This document shows positions 23,894 to 32,319 of a DNA stretch of 64,000 nt, piece after piece. Position 1 is the stretch's first letter. Each line of letters begins with the position of its first letter. Source of the stretch: Aeromonas diversa CDC 2478-85 (GTDB taxonomy: Bacteria; Pseudomonadota; Gammaproteobacteria; Enterobacterales; Aeromonadaceae); NCBI RefSeq assembly GCF_000819805.1, contig NZ_CDCE01000029.1, positions 126,833-190,832 on the forward strand. Direction: 5' to 3'. Made by a program: the position numbers and the translations under genes. Below the pieces are notes generated by a model. It had not been told where the DNA came from. It did no database searches and saw only the letters and a program-made list of their open reading frames with translations.

Positions 23894-23919
23894 TCCCCTG
23901 TCTGGCTTCCCCCTCCTTT

Positions 23920-23947
23920 GGCCCGGTGCTTCTGCCCGGGCCTTTTT
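23920..23947 (+). terminator. intrinsic terminator of the barrel gene
   Basis: GGCCCGG pairs with CCGGGCC around a nine-base loop and is followed by TTTTT. Confidence 0.85.
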
Positions 23948-23952
23948 CATGG

Positions 23953-24018
23953 TTGTACCGTTAACTTGTACAACTTGCATTCTCTTGTACAACAGTTATA
24001 AAGAGAATAGTTGTGCAA
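23953..24018 (+). promoter_or_regulatory. LitR/CarH-type operator array and promoter of ybgA-merR-phr
   Basis: Two perfect palindromes TTGTACAA (23966-23973 and 23985-23992) are flanked by a half-like TTGTACC (23953-23959) and a one-mismatch TTGTGCAA (24011-24018). A promoter fits between them: -35 TTGCAT (23975-23980), 16-base spacer, -10 TATAAA (23997-24002). One palindrome lies inside the spacer, so binding would block RNA polymerase. TGTACA-containing repeats are the reported operator type of light-responsive LitR/CarH MerR proteins, and such a protein is encoded in this operon. Confidence 0.7.
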
Positions 24019-24029
24019 GGAGGTGGGTC

Positions 24030-24968
24030 ATGTACAAGATTAAGGTCGGGATCAGCGCCTGCTTACTGGGTGCTCAGGTTCGTTATGATGGCGGCCACAA
24101 ACGCTCTCCCTTCTGTGAGCGCGAGCTGGCTCAACATTTTGAGTTTCATCCCGTGTGCCCCGAGATGGCGATTGGCCTGGGGGCGCCTCGTCCCACCATA
24201 CGCCTGGTGCGCCGCGATGGTGATATCCGGGCCGAGGCCAGCAACGGCGCCTTCGATGTGACCGAGCGCCTGATCGCCTTCAGCGAGCAGAAGGTGCGCG
24301 AGCTCGACTTTCTCAGCGGGTACATCCTCTGCGCCAAGTCCCCCAGCTGTGGCATGGAGCGGGTGAAGGTCTACGGTGGGGAAGGGGCTGCCAAGGAAGG
24401 GGTGGGGCTATTTGCCCGAGCCCTGATGGAGGCTCACCCCCTGTTGCCGGTCGAGGAGGAGGGGCGGCTCAACGATCCTATTCTGCGCGAGAACTTCGTG
24501 CTGCGGGTGTTTGCCTACCATGACTGGCAGCAGCTCGCGCATCAGGGGTTGAGTGCGGCACGCCTCATCGCCTTTCACTCCCGTTACAAGTATCTGGTGC
24601 TCTCCCATGCCCCCGAGATCTATCGCCGTCTCGGCAGCCTGCTCGGACGTGTCGGCGAGCGCCCGCTCGATGAGGTGGCCGATACCTATATCGCCGGCCT
24701 GATGGAGGCCTTGACCCGGCGTGCCAATCGCAAAGGGCACTCCAATGTGCTGCAGCATCTGCAGGGCTACTTCAAGCGTCACCTGAGCTCACCCCAGCGC
24801 CAGGAGCTGGCCGAGGTGATCCACAAGTATCGGGTTGGCCTGTTGCCGCTGCTGGTGCCGCTGACCCTGATCCGCCACTACCTGCGTGAATTTCCGAACC
24901 CCTATCTGGCGTCGCAGGTTTATCTGCAACCCCATCCCGAGTCGTTAAAGTTGAGGTACAGCCTGTGA
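24030..24968 (+). CDS. ybgA: YbgA: DUF523 plus DUF1722 protein
   Basis: This 312-residue two-domain protein begins with DUF523 (MYKIKVGISACLLGAQVRYD, then CAKSPSCGMERVKVY with conserved cysteines, possibly a metal or Fe-S site). DUF1722 follows from about residue 185 (FHSRYKYLVLSHAPEIYRRL; GYFKRHLSSPQRQEL). The biochemical role is unknown, but the gene is widely linked to phr photolyase, as in E. coli, which suggests a role in light or DNA-damage response. The ATG at 24030 follows AAGGAGGT. It overlaps the merR start by four bases (GTGA). Confidence 0.87.
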   Translation: MYKIKVGISACLLGAQVRYDGGHKRSPFCERELAQHFEFHPVCPEMAIGLGAPRPTIRLVRRDGDIRAEASNGAFDVTERLIAFSEQKVRELDFLSGYILCAKSPSCGMERVKVYGGEGAAKEGVGLFARALMEAHPLLPVEEEGRLNDPILRENFVLRVFAYHDWQQLAHQGLSAARLIAFHSRYKYLVLSHAPEIYRRLGSLLGRVGERPLDEVADTYIAGLMEALTRRANRKGHSNVLQHLQGYFKRHLSSPQRQELAEVIHKYRVGLLPLLVPLTLIRHYLREFPNPYLASQVYLQPHPESLKLRYSL

Positions 24969-25780
24969 CCGAATCTCCCCTCTATCCTATCCGTGACGTG
25001 GCTCGCCTGACCGGGGTCAACCCGGTCACCCTGAGGGCTTGGCAGCGCCGCTATGGGCTGGTGGTGCCGCGCCGTACCGAGAAGGGACACCGCCTCTACA
25101 GCGAGCAGGACATCGCCCTGATCCGGCGCATTCTTGCCTGGCTCGAACTGGGGGTCAGCATAGGTCAGGTGAGCTCGTTGCTGGAGCAGGAGCCCCCAAC
25201 TGCAGGGGCGCAGCCGGATCACTGGCAGGAGAAGCTGGAGTCCCTCGACTCGGCCCTGCTGGCCCTAAACCAGCGCCAACTGGAGTCACGTCTCGGCGAG
25301 CTGACCGCCAACTACCCGCTGCCCCTGCTGCGCCGCCAGGTTTTCAACCCCTGGCTGGAGCGCTTGGCCCGCCATCTGGAGCGCCCTGACGGCGCGGCTC
25401 TGCACGCCTATGCCCTCAATTTTCTCGAGACCTATTTCGGTCGCCGCCTGATCGCCCAGGATAAGGGGCAGCCCCTGACCCTGGCCGGGGTGGGGCGCCT
25501 GCCCCCCCTCGAGTTGGCGCTCTGTGCCATGGAGGCCCGTGAGGCGGGGTTCATGGTGACCCTGTTGCCGCAGTTGACGGCCCGTGAGGCTCGCCTGATC
25601 GCGCCACGTCTGGACGGCCCCCTGCTGGTGTTGGTGGGCGCCGGGGTGAGCGGCGAAGTGAGCGACACCTGGCCCGAGGGATGCGTGCAGCTTGGGGAGA
25701 TGCTCTCCCTCTATCCCGACTACACTGGTGGTGCCTTCCCCGGGATCGGGGAGTGGTTAGCCGCGAGAGAGGAGGCCTGA
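24965..25780 (+). CDS. MerR-family regulator, LitR/CarH-like
   Basis: This 271-residue regulator has a MerR winged-helix at residues 6-75 (YPIRDVARLTGVNPVTLRAW, then RRYGLVVPRRTEKGHRLYSE). Residues 90-270 resemble the helical and Rossmann-like cobalamin-binding region of LitR/CarH, which act as light-sensitive repressors. The place where CarH-type proteins have an E-x-H B12 ligand motif reads GVGRLPPLELAL here, without histidine, so B12 binding looks lost. It starts with GTG overlapping the ybgA stop. It likely represses its own operon via the TTGTACAA sites at 23953-24018. Confidence 0.82.
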   Translation: MTESPLYPIRDVARLTGVNPVTLRAWQRRYGLVVPRRTEKGHRLYSEQDIALIRRILAWLELGVSIGQVSSLLEQEPPTAGAQPDHWQEKLESLDSALLALNQRQLESRLGELTANYPLPLLRRQVFNPWLERLARHLERPDGAALHAYALNFLETYFGRRLIAQDKGQPLTLAGVGRLPPLELALCAMEAREAGFMVTLLPQLTAREARLIAPRLDGPLLVLVGAGVSGEVSDTWPEGCVQLGEMLSLYPDYTGGAFPGIGEWLAAREEA

Positions 25781-25781
25781 T

Positions 25782-27176
25782 ATGCAGCTCGTCTGGTTTC
25801 GACAGGATCTACGGGTCGTCGATCACCGCGCCCTGACTCAGGCCCGTCAGCGCGCTCGCGAGCGCGGCGAGGCCGTTGCGGGCCTCTTTATCATCAGCCG
25901 TGAGCAGTGGCGCCACCATCATATGGCCGCCGTGCGCGAGCGCTTCTTGCTCGAGCGGGTCAACCAGCTCGGCGCAGAGCTGGCGCGCCTCGGGATCCCG
26001 CTGCACCTCATCGAGGTACCCTGGTTCAGGGAGATCCCCAGCGCATTGGCAAGCTGGGTGCGAGAGAGGGGGGTGAGCGAGCTGCACGCCCATAGCGCCA
26101 TCGAGATTGATGAGCGGCGCCGGGATGAGGCCGTCGCGGCGGCCCTGCCCATCCCCAGTCACTTCGTGCCCGGTTGCTGCGTCTTCGCACCGGGGGAGAT
26201 CCGCACCGGCAAGGGGGAGCCCTTCAAGGTGTTCACCCCCTTCAGTCGCGCCTGGCTTGGGCAACTGGCGTCGCGTGGATTCAGCCTGCTGCCGACTCCC
26301 CGGCCTATCGCTGCCCCGCTGACGTGGCAAGCCTGGCCCCTGCCCGAGCGCAGTGAGCACGAGCAGAGGGTGCTGGCCGATTGGCCGGTGGCCGAAGGGG
26401 AAGCCGAGGCGCGCCTGCGTGAGTTTGTCGAGGCTGAGGTGACCGCCTACGCAGAGCGGCGCGACTTTCCCGCACGTCAAGGCACCTCGCGTCTGTCGAC
26501 CTATCTGGCCGCAGGAGTCTTGAGCCCCAACCAGTGTCTCGCGGCAATCCAGTCTGGACTCGGCGTCCTTCCCATGGAGAAGGGCGCCCCCGGTTTTGCC
26601 TGGCTCAATGAGCTCATCTGGCGTGAGTTTTACCGGCATCTGCTCTATCTGGAGCCGCACCTCTCCATGAACCAGCCGTTCCAGCGGCACACCCGAGCTC
26701 TCGCCTGGAGCCATGACGAGAAGCACTTCACCGCCTGGTGTGAGGGACGCACCGGCTACCCCATCGTCGATGCCGCCATGCGCTGCTTGAAGCAGACCGG
26801 CTGGATGCACAACCGACTGCGGATGATAGTGGCGAGCTTTCTCACCAAGGATCTGCACATCTCCTGGCGCCGGGGGGAGGATTACTTCATGAGCCAGCTG
26901 ATCGACGGGGATCTGGCCGCCAACAACGGTGGCTGGCAGTGGGCAGCCGGCACGGGGGCCGATGCGGCGCCCTATTTCCGGGTGTTTAACCCCACCACTC
27001 AGGGGGAGCGCTTCGATCCCGAGGGGACCTTTATTCGTCGCTGGATACCCGAGCTGGCGGCTCTGCCCGCCGCTCGCCTGCATCAGCCGGGCCCCCTGGG
27101 TAATTATCCGGCTCCCATCGTCGATCACGGCGCGGCCCGGTTGCGCGCCATCGCCATGTTTAAAGAGCTGGGGTGA
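25782..27176 (+). CDS. phrB: deoxyribodipyrimidine photolyase
   Basis: This 464-residue class I CPD photolyase repairs UV dimers using FADH- and an antenna pigment. The N-terminal photolyase domain begins MQLVWFRQDLRVVDHRALTQ. The FAD domain shows ARQGTSRLSTYLAAGVLSPN, WRTGYPIVDAAMR-type (here GRTGYPIVDAAMRCLKQTGW), MHNRLRMIVASFLTKDL and the loop DGDLAANNGGWQWAAGTGAD. All FAD-binding and Trp-relay regions expected of E. coli PhrB appear present. The ATG lies directly after the merR stop, so ybgA-merR-phrB is one operon, probably induced by light. Confidence 0.95.
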   Translation: MQLVWFRQDLRVVDHRALTQARQRARERGEAVAGLFIISREQWRHHHMAAVRERFLLERVNQLGAELARLGIPLHLIEVPWFREIPSALASWVRERGVSELHAHSAIEIDERRRDEAVAAALPIPSHFVPGCCVFAPGEIRTGKGEPFKVFTPFSRAWLGQLASRGFSLLPTPRPIAAPLTWQAWPLPERSEHEQRVLADWPVAEGEAEARLREFVEAEVTAYAERRDFPARQGTSRLSTYLAAGVLSPNQCLAAIQSGLGVLPMEKGAPGFAWLNELIWREFYRHLLYLEPHLSMNQPFQRHTRALAWSHDEKHFTAWCEGRTGYPIVDAAMRCLKQTGWMHNRLRMIVASFLTKDLHISWRRGEDYFMSQLIDGDLAANNGGWQWAAGTGADAAPYFRVFNPTTQGERFDPEGTFIRRWIPELAALPAARLHQPGPLGNYPAPIVDHGAARLRAIAMFKELG

Positions 27177-27359
27177 GTCATGGGTTCAGCTGCGCCTTAC
27201 CCCTTCCGGCTAGCTATCGGTAGTGTCTCACGGGACTATTTCCTCTTCTGGGTGGCATAGACTTGCCTACAGGGGAATGAGCAAGCCGATGAGGCTGGCG
27301 TCCCCCCAAATGACACCATCACCCTGCCAATCAGGGCAACTCGATGTAGAGGCGAAGCC

Positions 27360-27584
27360 ATGGGCCATAGCGAGACTCTGCTCTTTACCAAATGGACTCG
27401 GGAGGCGGACCCTCCCGGCGTTGGCGTCATTGCGGCGGATCGCTTTCTGGTGGTCGCTTGTCGCCGCAATGCGACCGGCGTGGTGGAGCGCGTTACCTTG
27501 CAAAATGTGAACGATCTCTCCGAGATGGAGGTCGAGAGCTATGAGTTGCAGGGCTCGGGGCGCTGGCATCGCGGCTGGGATTAG
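27360..27584 (+). CDS. small hypothetical protein
   Basis: This is a possible 74-residue soluble protein starting MGHSETLLFTKWTREADPPG and including GVIAADRFLVVACRRNATGV. It has a GAGGCG-type ribosome site seven bases upstream. No family is recognised. Residue usage looks protein-like, with alternating strands, but the upstream 180 bases show no clear promoter. It lies between phrB and dps on the same strand. Confidence 0.45.
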   Translation: MGHSETLLFTKWTREADPPGVGVIAADRFLVVACRRNATGVVERVTLQNVNDLSEMEVESYELQGSGRWHRGWD

Positions 27585-27613
27585 GTCTTTTTCTGGGGAA
27601 TGTCGCCCTGTTG

Positions 27614-27650
27614 ATAGTCAGCGGCTATCAAGCCCCTAGGCAGCAACGAT
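27614..27650 (+). promoter_or_regulatory. OxyR-type binding site upstream of dps
   Basis: Four tetranucleotides at exact seven-base spacing read ATAG (27614), CTAT (27625), CTAG (27636) and CGAT (27647). The OxyR consensus is ATAG-N7-CTAT-N7-ATAG-N7-CTAT, so 14 of 16 positions match. A likely -10 (TATGCT, 27674-27679) lies downstream so that OxyR would overlap or abut the -35 region. Confidence 0.65.
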
Positions 27651-27709
27651 TATCCCTCCACTTCCTGAGTGATTATGCTGACCCTGTTCTCAAGATTTGG
27701 AGGTGTTCC

Positions 27710-28177
27710 ATGAAAAATGCGATCGGTCTCGATGCGGCTCAATCCCAGGCGCTGGCCGCCGAGCTCAACCAGCTCCTCTCCAGCTATCAAATTCTCTACA
27801 TGAATGTGCGCGGTTTCCACTGGAATATCCGCGGCAACCACTTCTTCGAGCTGCACCTGAAGTTTGAGGAGATCTACAACGACCTGCTGCTCAAGGTCGA
27901 TGAGCTGGCCGAGCGGATCCTCACCCTGGGTGCCGTGCCCGAGCACAGCTTCAGCCGTTATCTGACTCTCTCATCTATTGCCGAGGCGCAAGGGGTCCAC
28001 GAGGGGCGCACCTGTATTGAGTCCCTGCTGGCGGGTTTTCGTGAGCTGCTGATGGCCCAACGCACCATATTGAACCGGGCTGCCGAGGCCGGCGACGAGG
28101 GAACCAGCTCCCTGCTATCCGATTACATCCAGCAGCAGGAGAAGCTGGTGTGGATGCTGCGAGCCTATCTCGACTAA
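27710..28177 (+). CDS. dps: Dps-family DNA-binding ferritin
   Basis: This 155-residue protein is a Dps miniferritin, which oxidises and stores iron and protects DNA in stress. The ferroxidase ligands are in NVRGFHWNIRGNHFFELHLK and the following FEEIYNDLLLKVDELAERI (His and Asp/Glu pairs across the dimer interface). The N-terminal tail is short with few lysines, so DNA binding may be weak. The ATG at 27710 follows GGAGGTG. It has an OxyR-type site upstream and its own terminator. Confidence 0.93.
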   Translation: MKNAIGLDAAQSQALAAELNQLLSSYQILYMNVRGFHWNIRGNHFFELHLKFEEIYNDLLLKVDELAERILTLGAVPEHSFSRYLTLSSIAEAQGVHEGRTCIESLLAGFRELLMAQRTILNRAAEAGDEGTSSLLSDYIQQQEKLVWMLRAYLD

Positions 28178-28217
28178 GACGTTTTTTCCTTTCTTGCCAT
28201 ACCGTTATCCACCCTTT

Positions 28218-28240
28218 ACCGCCCTCTGGGCGGTTTTTTT
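28218..28240 (+). terminator. intrinsic terminator of dps
   Basis: ACCGCCC pairs with GGGCGGT around TCT, followed by a run of T residues. Confidence 0.9.
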
Positions 28241-28253
28241 GTAGGGTGTTGAA

Positions 28254-28267
28254 TTGATCGAGATCAA
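28254..28267 (+). promoter_or_regulatory. FNR box upstream of hcp-hcr
   Basis: TTGAT-CGAG-ATCAA is a perfect match to the FNR consensus TTGAT-N4-ATCAA. It lies about 100 bases before the hcp start, fitting anaerobic activation as in E. coli hcp. Confidence 0.8.
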
Positions 28268-28367
28268 GGGACATTAAACTAACAATCAGAATGCCTATTA
28301 AGTCCGCGTAGGGAGGCATAGAATCGCCGCAAAACAAACAAATAGAATGTCAATTAGGAGTGGCATC

Positions 28368-30017
28368 ATGTTTTGTGTGCAATGTGAACAGACCATCCGT
28401 ACCCCGGCCGGCAACGGCTGCGCCTTCGCCCAGGGCATGTGTGGCAAGACTGCCGAGACTTCAGATCTGCAGGATGTGCTCATCTATACCCTGCAAGGGG
28501 TGAGCGCCTGGGCCGAGCTTGCCCGCGAGCACGGCATCGTGGATCGCGCCATCGACGCCTTCGTCCCCCAGGCCTTCTTCGCCACCCTGACCAACGTCAA
28601 CTTCGACTCCGATCGCATCATTGGCTATGTGCGTCAGGCCCTCGCCTTCCGTCAGCAACTGGCCGAGCGCATCGGCGCCTTCGCGGTGGATCTCGCCGCC
28701 TTGCCTGCCGCGGCCACCTTCGAGCCGGGGGAAGAGAAATTGAGCCAGCTCGCCGTGGCTCCCCAGGCCGCCGTCAATCGCGGCAAGGATCAGGTTAGTG
28801 AGGATGTGATGGGATTGCGCCTGCTCTGCCTCTATGGTCTCAAGGGCGCCGCCGCCTACATGGAGCATGCCCGTGTGCTGGGGGAGCAGGACGACGCCAT
28901 CGGTGCCGAGTTCCACCGCATCATGGCCTGGCTGGCCACAGACCCGGCCGAGGTCGCCCCCTTGCTCCAGTGCGCCATGGACATCGGCTTGCTCAACTTC
29001 CGTGTCATGGAGATGCTCGATCGCGGTGAGACCAGTGCCTTCGGCCATCCGGAGCCGACCCGGGTGCGTGTCACCCCGGTGCCGGGCAAGTGTATCCTGG
29101 TATCCGGTCACGACATGGTGGATCTCAAGCTCATCCTGGAGCAGACCGCGGGCACCGGCATCCTGGTCTACACCCACGGTGAGATGCTGCCGGCACTGGC
29201 CTACCCCTTCTTCAAGCAGTATCCGCACCTGGTGGGCAACTATGGCTCTGCCTGGCAGAACCAGCAAAAAGAGTTCGCCAACTTCCCGGGCGCCGTGGTG
29301 ATGACCTCCAACTGCATCATCGACCCGAACGTGGGCAGCTACAGCGATCGCATCTTCACCCGCTCTATCGTCGGTTGGCCCGGTGTCACCCATCTCGAAG
29401 GGGAGGATTTCTCAGCCGTCATCGCCAAGGCGCAAACGCTGGATGGCTTCAAGCATGAAGAGCTGGAGCACTTCATCACCATCGGCTTTGCCCGCAACGC
29501 CCTGATGCAGGCGGCGCCGGCCGTCATCGACAGGGTCAAGAGCGGCGATATCAAGCACTTCTTCCTGGTGGGTGGCTGTGACGGCGATCGCGCCGAGCGC
29601 GCCTACTACACCGAGTTTGCCAAGGCGGTGCCTCAGGACAGCCTGCTGCTTACCCTGGGCTGTGGCAAGTACAAGTTCAACAAGCTGGAGTTTGGTGACA
29701 TCCAGGGCATTCCACGCCTGCTCGACGTGGGTCAGTGTAACGATGCCTACTCCGCCATCCAGCTCGCCCTGGCTCTGGCCGATGCCTTCGAGTGCGGGGT
29801 CAACGACCTGCCCCTGACCCTGGTGCTCTCCTGGTTCGAGCAGAAAGCCATCGTCATCCTGCTTACCCTGCTGGCACTCGGTGTGAAAAATATTCGCACC
29901 GGCCCGACCGCGCCCCCCTTCCTCACGCCTCACCTCATTCAGGTGTTGGAGGAGCAGTTTGGCCTCAAGGGGACCACCACGGCCGAGGCCGATCTGGCCG
30001 AGATCCTGGCGGCCTGA
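28368..30017 (+). CDS. hcp: hydroxylamine reductase / hybrid-cluster protein
   Basis: This 549-residue hybrid-cluster protein reduces NO (and hydroxylamine) in anaerobic nitrosative stress. The N-terminal cluster cysteines lie in [20 protein letters not shown] and GMCGKTAET with the C-x2-C-x11-C-x6-C spacing of the enterobacterial type. The hybrid cluster ligands appear later ([41 protein letters not shown]). The start at 28368 follows AGGAG; the ATG at 28347 would add seven residues. It is followed by hcr, its reductase, and is preceded by an FNR box. Confidence 0.95.
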   Translation: MFCVQCEQTIRTPAGNGCAFAQGMCGKTAETSDLQDVLIYTLQGVSAWAELAREHGIVDRAIDAFVPQAFFATLTNVNFDSDRIIGYVRQALAFRQQLAERIGAFAVDLAALPAAATFEPGEEKLSQLAVAPQAAVNRGKDQVSEDVMGLRLLCLYGLKGAAAYMEHARVLGEQDDAIGAEFHRIMAWLATDPAEVAPLLQCAMDIGLLNFRVMEMLDRGETSAFGHPEPTRVRVTPVPGKCILVSGHDMVDLKLILEQTAGTGILVYTHGEMLPALAYPFFKQYPHLVGNYGSAWQNQQKEFANFPGAVVMTSNCIIDPNVGSYSDRIFTRSIVGWPGVTHLEGEDFSAVIAKAQTLDGFKHEELEHFITIGFARNALMQAAPAVIDRVKSGDIKHFFLVGGCDGDRAERAYYTEFAKAVPQDSLLLTLGCGKYKFNKLEFGDIQGIPRLLDVGQCNDAYSAIQLALALADAFECGVNDLPLTLVLSWFEQKAIVILLTLLALGVKNIRTGPTAPPFLTPHLIQVLEEQFGLKGTTTAEADLAEILAA

Positions 30018-30087
30018 TCGCCTTTCATATCTGCGTTTGGCGAGCCGTCCGGCTCGCCGTGTTCACCTCGCACCGAGGAGCCTGACC

Positions 30088-31077
30088 ATGACCCCACTTA
30101 TCCTCACCTGCATTGGCCGCCGCGCCGAGACCCACGACGTGGTGACTTGGCAACTTGCCCCCCTGGAGGGGTGCCTGCCGCCCGTGCTCGCCGGCCAGTG
30201 TGTGACCCTGCATACCGAGATTGACGGTGTCTCCCACAGCCGCGCCTACACCCTGTCGTCGGCCCCCCATGATCCCTTCTGGACTGTCACCATCAAGGCA
30301 GTGGGCAAGGTTTCCCACCACCTGCACCAGAGCCTGCAGGTGGGTGATACCATTCGGGTCGACGGCCCCTTCGGGGAGTTCAACCTGAGTGCGTTGCCCT
30401 GCGATCGTCCCCTGCTGCTCAGCGCCGGCTCTGGGATCACCCCCATGTGGGCCATGCTGCGTGACGAGCTGGCCAAACGGCCGGATGCCGATATCCGCTT
30501 CATTCACAGCGCCCGCTCGTCCGAAGATGTCATCTTCGGCCATGAACTGGCCTCCCTGGCCGAGGCTCATCCCGGCGTGCGCCACGCCCTGGTGCTGGAA
30601 GAGGCGCCGGTCGATCACCCCTGGGTGGGGCGCCTCACGCCGGATATGCTCAGAGAGCTGGCGCCCGACCTGCTTGGCCGCCACGTCTACCTGTGTGGTC
30701 CAGCCCCCTACATGGAGGCGGTCGGCGCCATGCTGATCGAGCTGGGACTGCCTGCCGGGCAGCTGCATCAGGAGTCTTTCGGCCTGCCGGCCACAGAACC
30801 GACTTCGGCCCCGAGCGAGCACTTCTGGCTGACCCTGAAGAAGAGCGGCAAGCGGGTGAAGATTTTGCCGGGGCAAACCCTGCTCGCGGCGCTGGAAGAG
30901 GCCGGGGAGCACATGCTGGCAGCCTGCCGCGCCGGTGTCTGTGGCGCCTGCCGCTGTACCACTGTGGGTGCGATAGAGCGCCAGAGCCTGATGACGCTGA
31001 GTGCGCACGAGTTGGAGAGTGGTGTGGCCCTGGCCTGCTCCTGTACCGTCCGAGGGGATGTCAGCGTCGACTATTGA
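30088..31077 (+). CDS. hcr: NADH oxidoreductase Hcr
   Basis: This 329-residue flavo-iron-sulfur reductase passes electrons from NADH to Hcp. Domains in order are an FAD domain (SRAYTLSSAPHDPFWTVTIK), an NAD domain (LLSAGSGITPMWAMLRDELA; YLCGPAPYMEAV) and a C-terminal plant-type [2Fe-2S] ferredoxin with C-x4-C-x2-C (CRAGVCGACRC) and a later Cys in LACSCTV. The ATG at 30088 follows GAGGAG. It lies 70 bases after hcp and forms an operon with it. Confidence 0.94.
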   Translation: MTPLILTCIGRRAETHDVVTWQLAPLEGCLPPVLAGQCVTLHTEIDGVSHSRAYTLSSAPHDPFWTVTIKAVGKVSHHLHQSLQVGDTIRVDGPFGEFNLSALPCDRPLLLSAGSGITPMWAMLRDELAKRPDADIRFIHSARSSEDVIFGHELASLAEAHPGVRHALVLEEAPVDHPWVGRLTPDMLRELAPDLLGRHVYLCGPAPYMEAVGAMLIELGLPAGQLHQESFGLPATEPTSAPSEHFWLTLKKSGKRVKILPGQTLLAALEEAGEHMLAACRAGVCGACRCTTVGAIERQSLMTLSAHELESGVALACSCTVRGDVSVDY

Positions 31078-31106
31078 GGTGCCACTCGTATCTTTATCTT
31101 TTACCC

Positions 31107-31131
31107 GCTGAGTCAGCGGATTAGACTCAGC
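31107..31131 (+). repeat. 8-base inverted repeat between hcr and galE
   Basis: GCTGAGTC and GACTCAGC flank a nine-base loop. There is no T-run. It could be an operator for galE or a weak transcript-end hairpin for hcr. Confidence 0.4.
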
Positions 31132-31159
31132 CTAGGTTTATCGGGTACGGGATAACAAG

Positions 31160-32173
31160 ATGACCATTTTGGTAACGGGGGGCGCCGGCTATATCGGCTC
31201 CCACACGCTAGTGGAGCTGCTCGGCGCTGGGCAGCAGGTGGTGGTGCTGGACAACCTCTCCAACTCTTCGCTCGAATCCCTCAAGCGGGTTGAGCAGATC
31301 ACCGGCAAGGGCGTCACCTTCGTCGAGGGGGATGTGCTGGACAGGGCCTGTCTGCGGCGCCTGTTTGCCGAATATGACATCGCGTCGGTGATTCACTTCG
31401 CCGGCCTCAAGGCGGTGGGGGAGTCGACCCGGATCCCGCTGACCTACTACCAGAACAACGTGACCGGCACCCTGGTGCTGTGTGAAGAGATGGCCAGCGC
31501 CGGGGTGTGTCGTCTGGTGTTCAGCTCGTCGGCGACCGTCTACGGGGACCCTGCCTCGGTGCCCATCCGCGAGCACTTCCCGACCGGTGCCACCAACCCC
31601 TATGGCCGCTCCAAGCTGATGGTGGAGGAGATGCTGCGCGATCTCAGCGCCTCCGATCCCCGCTGGTCCATCGTGCTGCTGCGTTACTTCAACCCGGTCG
31701 GCGCCCACGAGAGCGGTCTCATCGGTGAAGACCCGAGCGGCATCCCCAATAACCTGATCCCCTACATCAGCCAGGTCGGGGTCGGCAAGCTCAAGGAGCT
31801 GGGGGTGTTTGGCAACGACTACCCCACGGTCGATGGCACCGGGGTGCGCGACTACATCCACGTGGTGGATCTCGCCATCGGGCACCTCAAGGCGCTGGCT
31901 CGCATCGCCGGCGATACGGGCGTCTTCACCTACAACCTGGGGACGGGTCAGGGTTATTCGGTACTGGAGATGGTCAAGGCGTTTGAGGCGGCGAGCGGTC
32001 GCCCCATACCCTACCAGATCAAGCCTCGCCGGTCGGGGGATATCGCCGAGTGTTGGGCCGATCCGGCCCTGGCCCGTGACGAGCTGGGCTGGCAAGCCGA
32101 GCGAGGGCTCGAGCAGATGATGGCCGATACCTGGCGGTGGCAGAGCCGTAATCCCAACGGCTATCGTGACTAA
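31160..32173 (+). CDS. galE: UDP-glucose 4-epimerase
   Basis: This 337-residue short-chain dehydrogenase-type epimerase interconverts UDP-glucose and UDP-galactose. The NAD motif GGAGYIGSH is at residues 7-15, the catalytic Ser-Tyr-Lys region is FSSSATVYG and [11 protein letters not shown] (YxxxK), and the C-terminal part includes [19 protein letters not shown]. No other gal genes are adjacent, so it likely serves envelope sugar synthesis as well as galactose use. It ends in a palindromic hairpin. Confidence 0.95.
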   Translation: MTILVTGGAGYIGSHTLVELLGAGQQVVVLDNLSNSSLESLKRVEQITGKGVTFVEGDVLDRACLRRLFAEYDIASVIHFAGLKAVGESTRIPLTYYQNNVTGTLVLCEEMASAGVCRLVFSSSATVYGDPASVPIREHFPTGATNPYGRSKLMVEEMLRDLSASDPRWSIVLLRYFNPVGAHESGLIGEDPSGIPNNLIPYISQVGVGKLKELGVFGNDYPTVDGTGVRDYIHVVDLAIGHLKALARIAGDTGVFTYNLGTGQGYSVLEMVKAFEAASGRPIPYQIKPRRSGDIAECWADPALARDELGWQAERGLEQMMADTWRWQSRNPNGYRD

Positions 32174-32206
32174 TGGAAGAGGCGCCCCATGGGGCGCCTC
32201 TTCCAT
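32173..32206. terminator. 34-base perfect palindrome after galE
   Basis: From 32173 to 32206 the sequence equals its own reverse complement: left half ATGGAAGAGGCGCCCCA. The RNA would form a long GC-rich hairpin. It starts at the last base of the galE stop and lacks a strong T-run, so it may terminate or stabilise the transcript. Confidence 0.65.
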
Positions 32207-32213
32207 CTCGACC

Positions 32214-32229
32214 TGTGAGGCGTGTCACA
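32214..32229 (+). promoter_or_regulatory. consensus CRP site upstream of the beta-amylase gene
   Basis: TGTGA-GGCGTG-TCACA matches the core CRP consensus at every defined position. It lies 91 bases before the start codon; a plausible -10 (TCTTAT, 32264-32269) lies 35 bases downstream of the site, so upstream (class I-like) activation is possible. Confidence 0.75.
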
Positions 32230-32319
32230 GTTCAAGATTCTGAAAAGCCTACCAAATTTGCGATCTTATGCGGTTGGTGTGAGAACAGGGGCTCATCACT
32301 CTGGTTAAGGCTCGTCACC

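Noticed and set aside
27310..27375. Possible c-di-GMP-I (GEMM) riboswitch, because of GGGCAAC and GCGAAGCC
   Set aside because: The GNRA tetraloop, the GACGCAAAGCC core and the second paired arm are missing, and the segment runs into the small ORF start.
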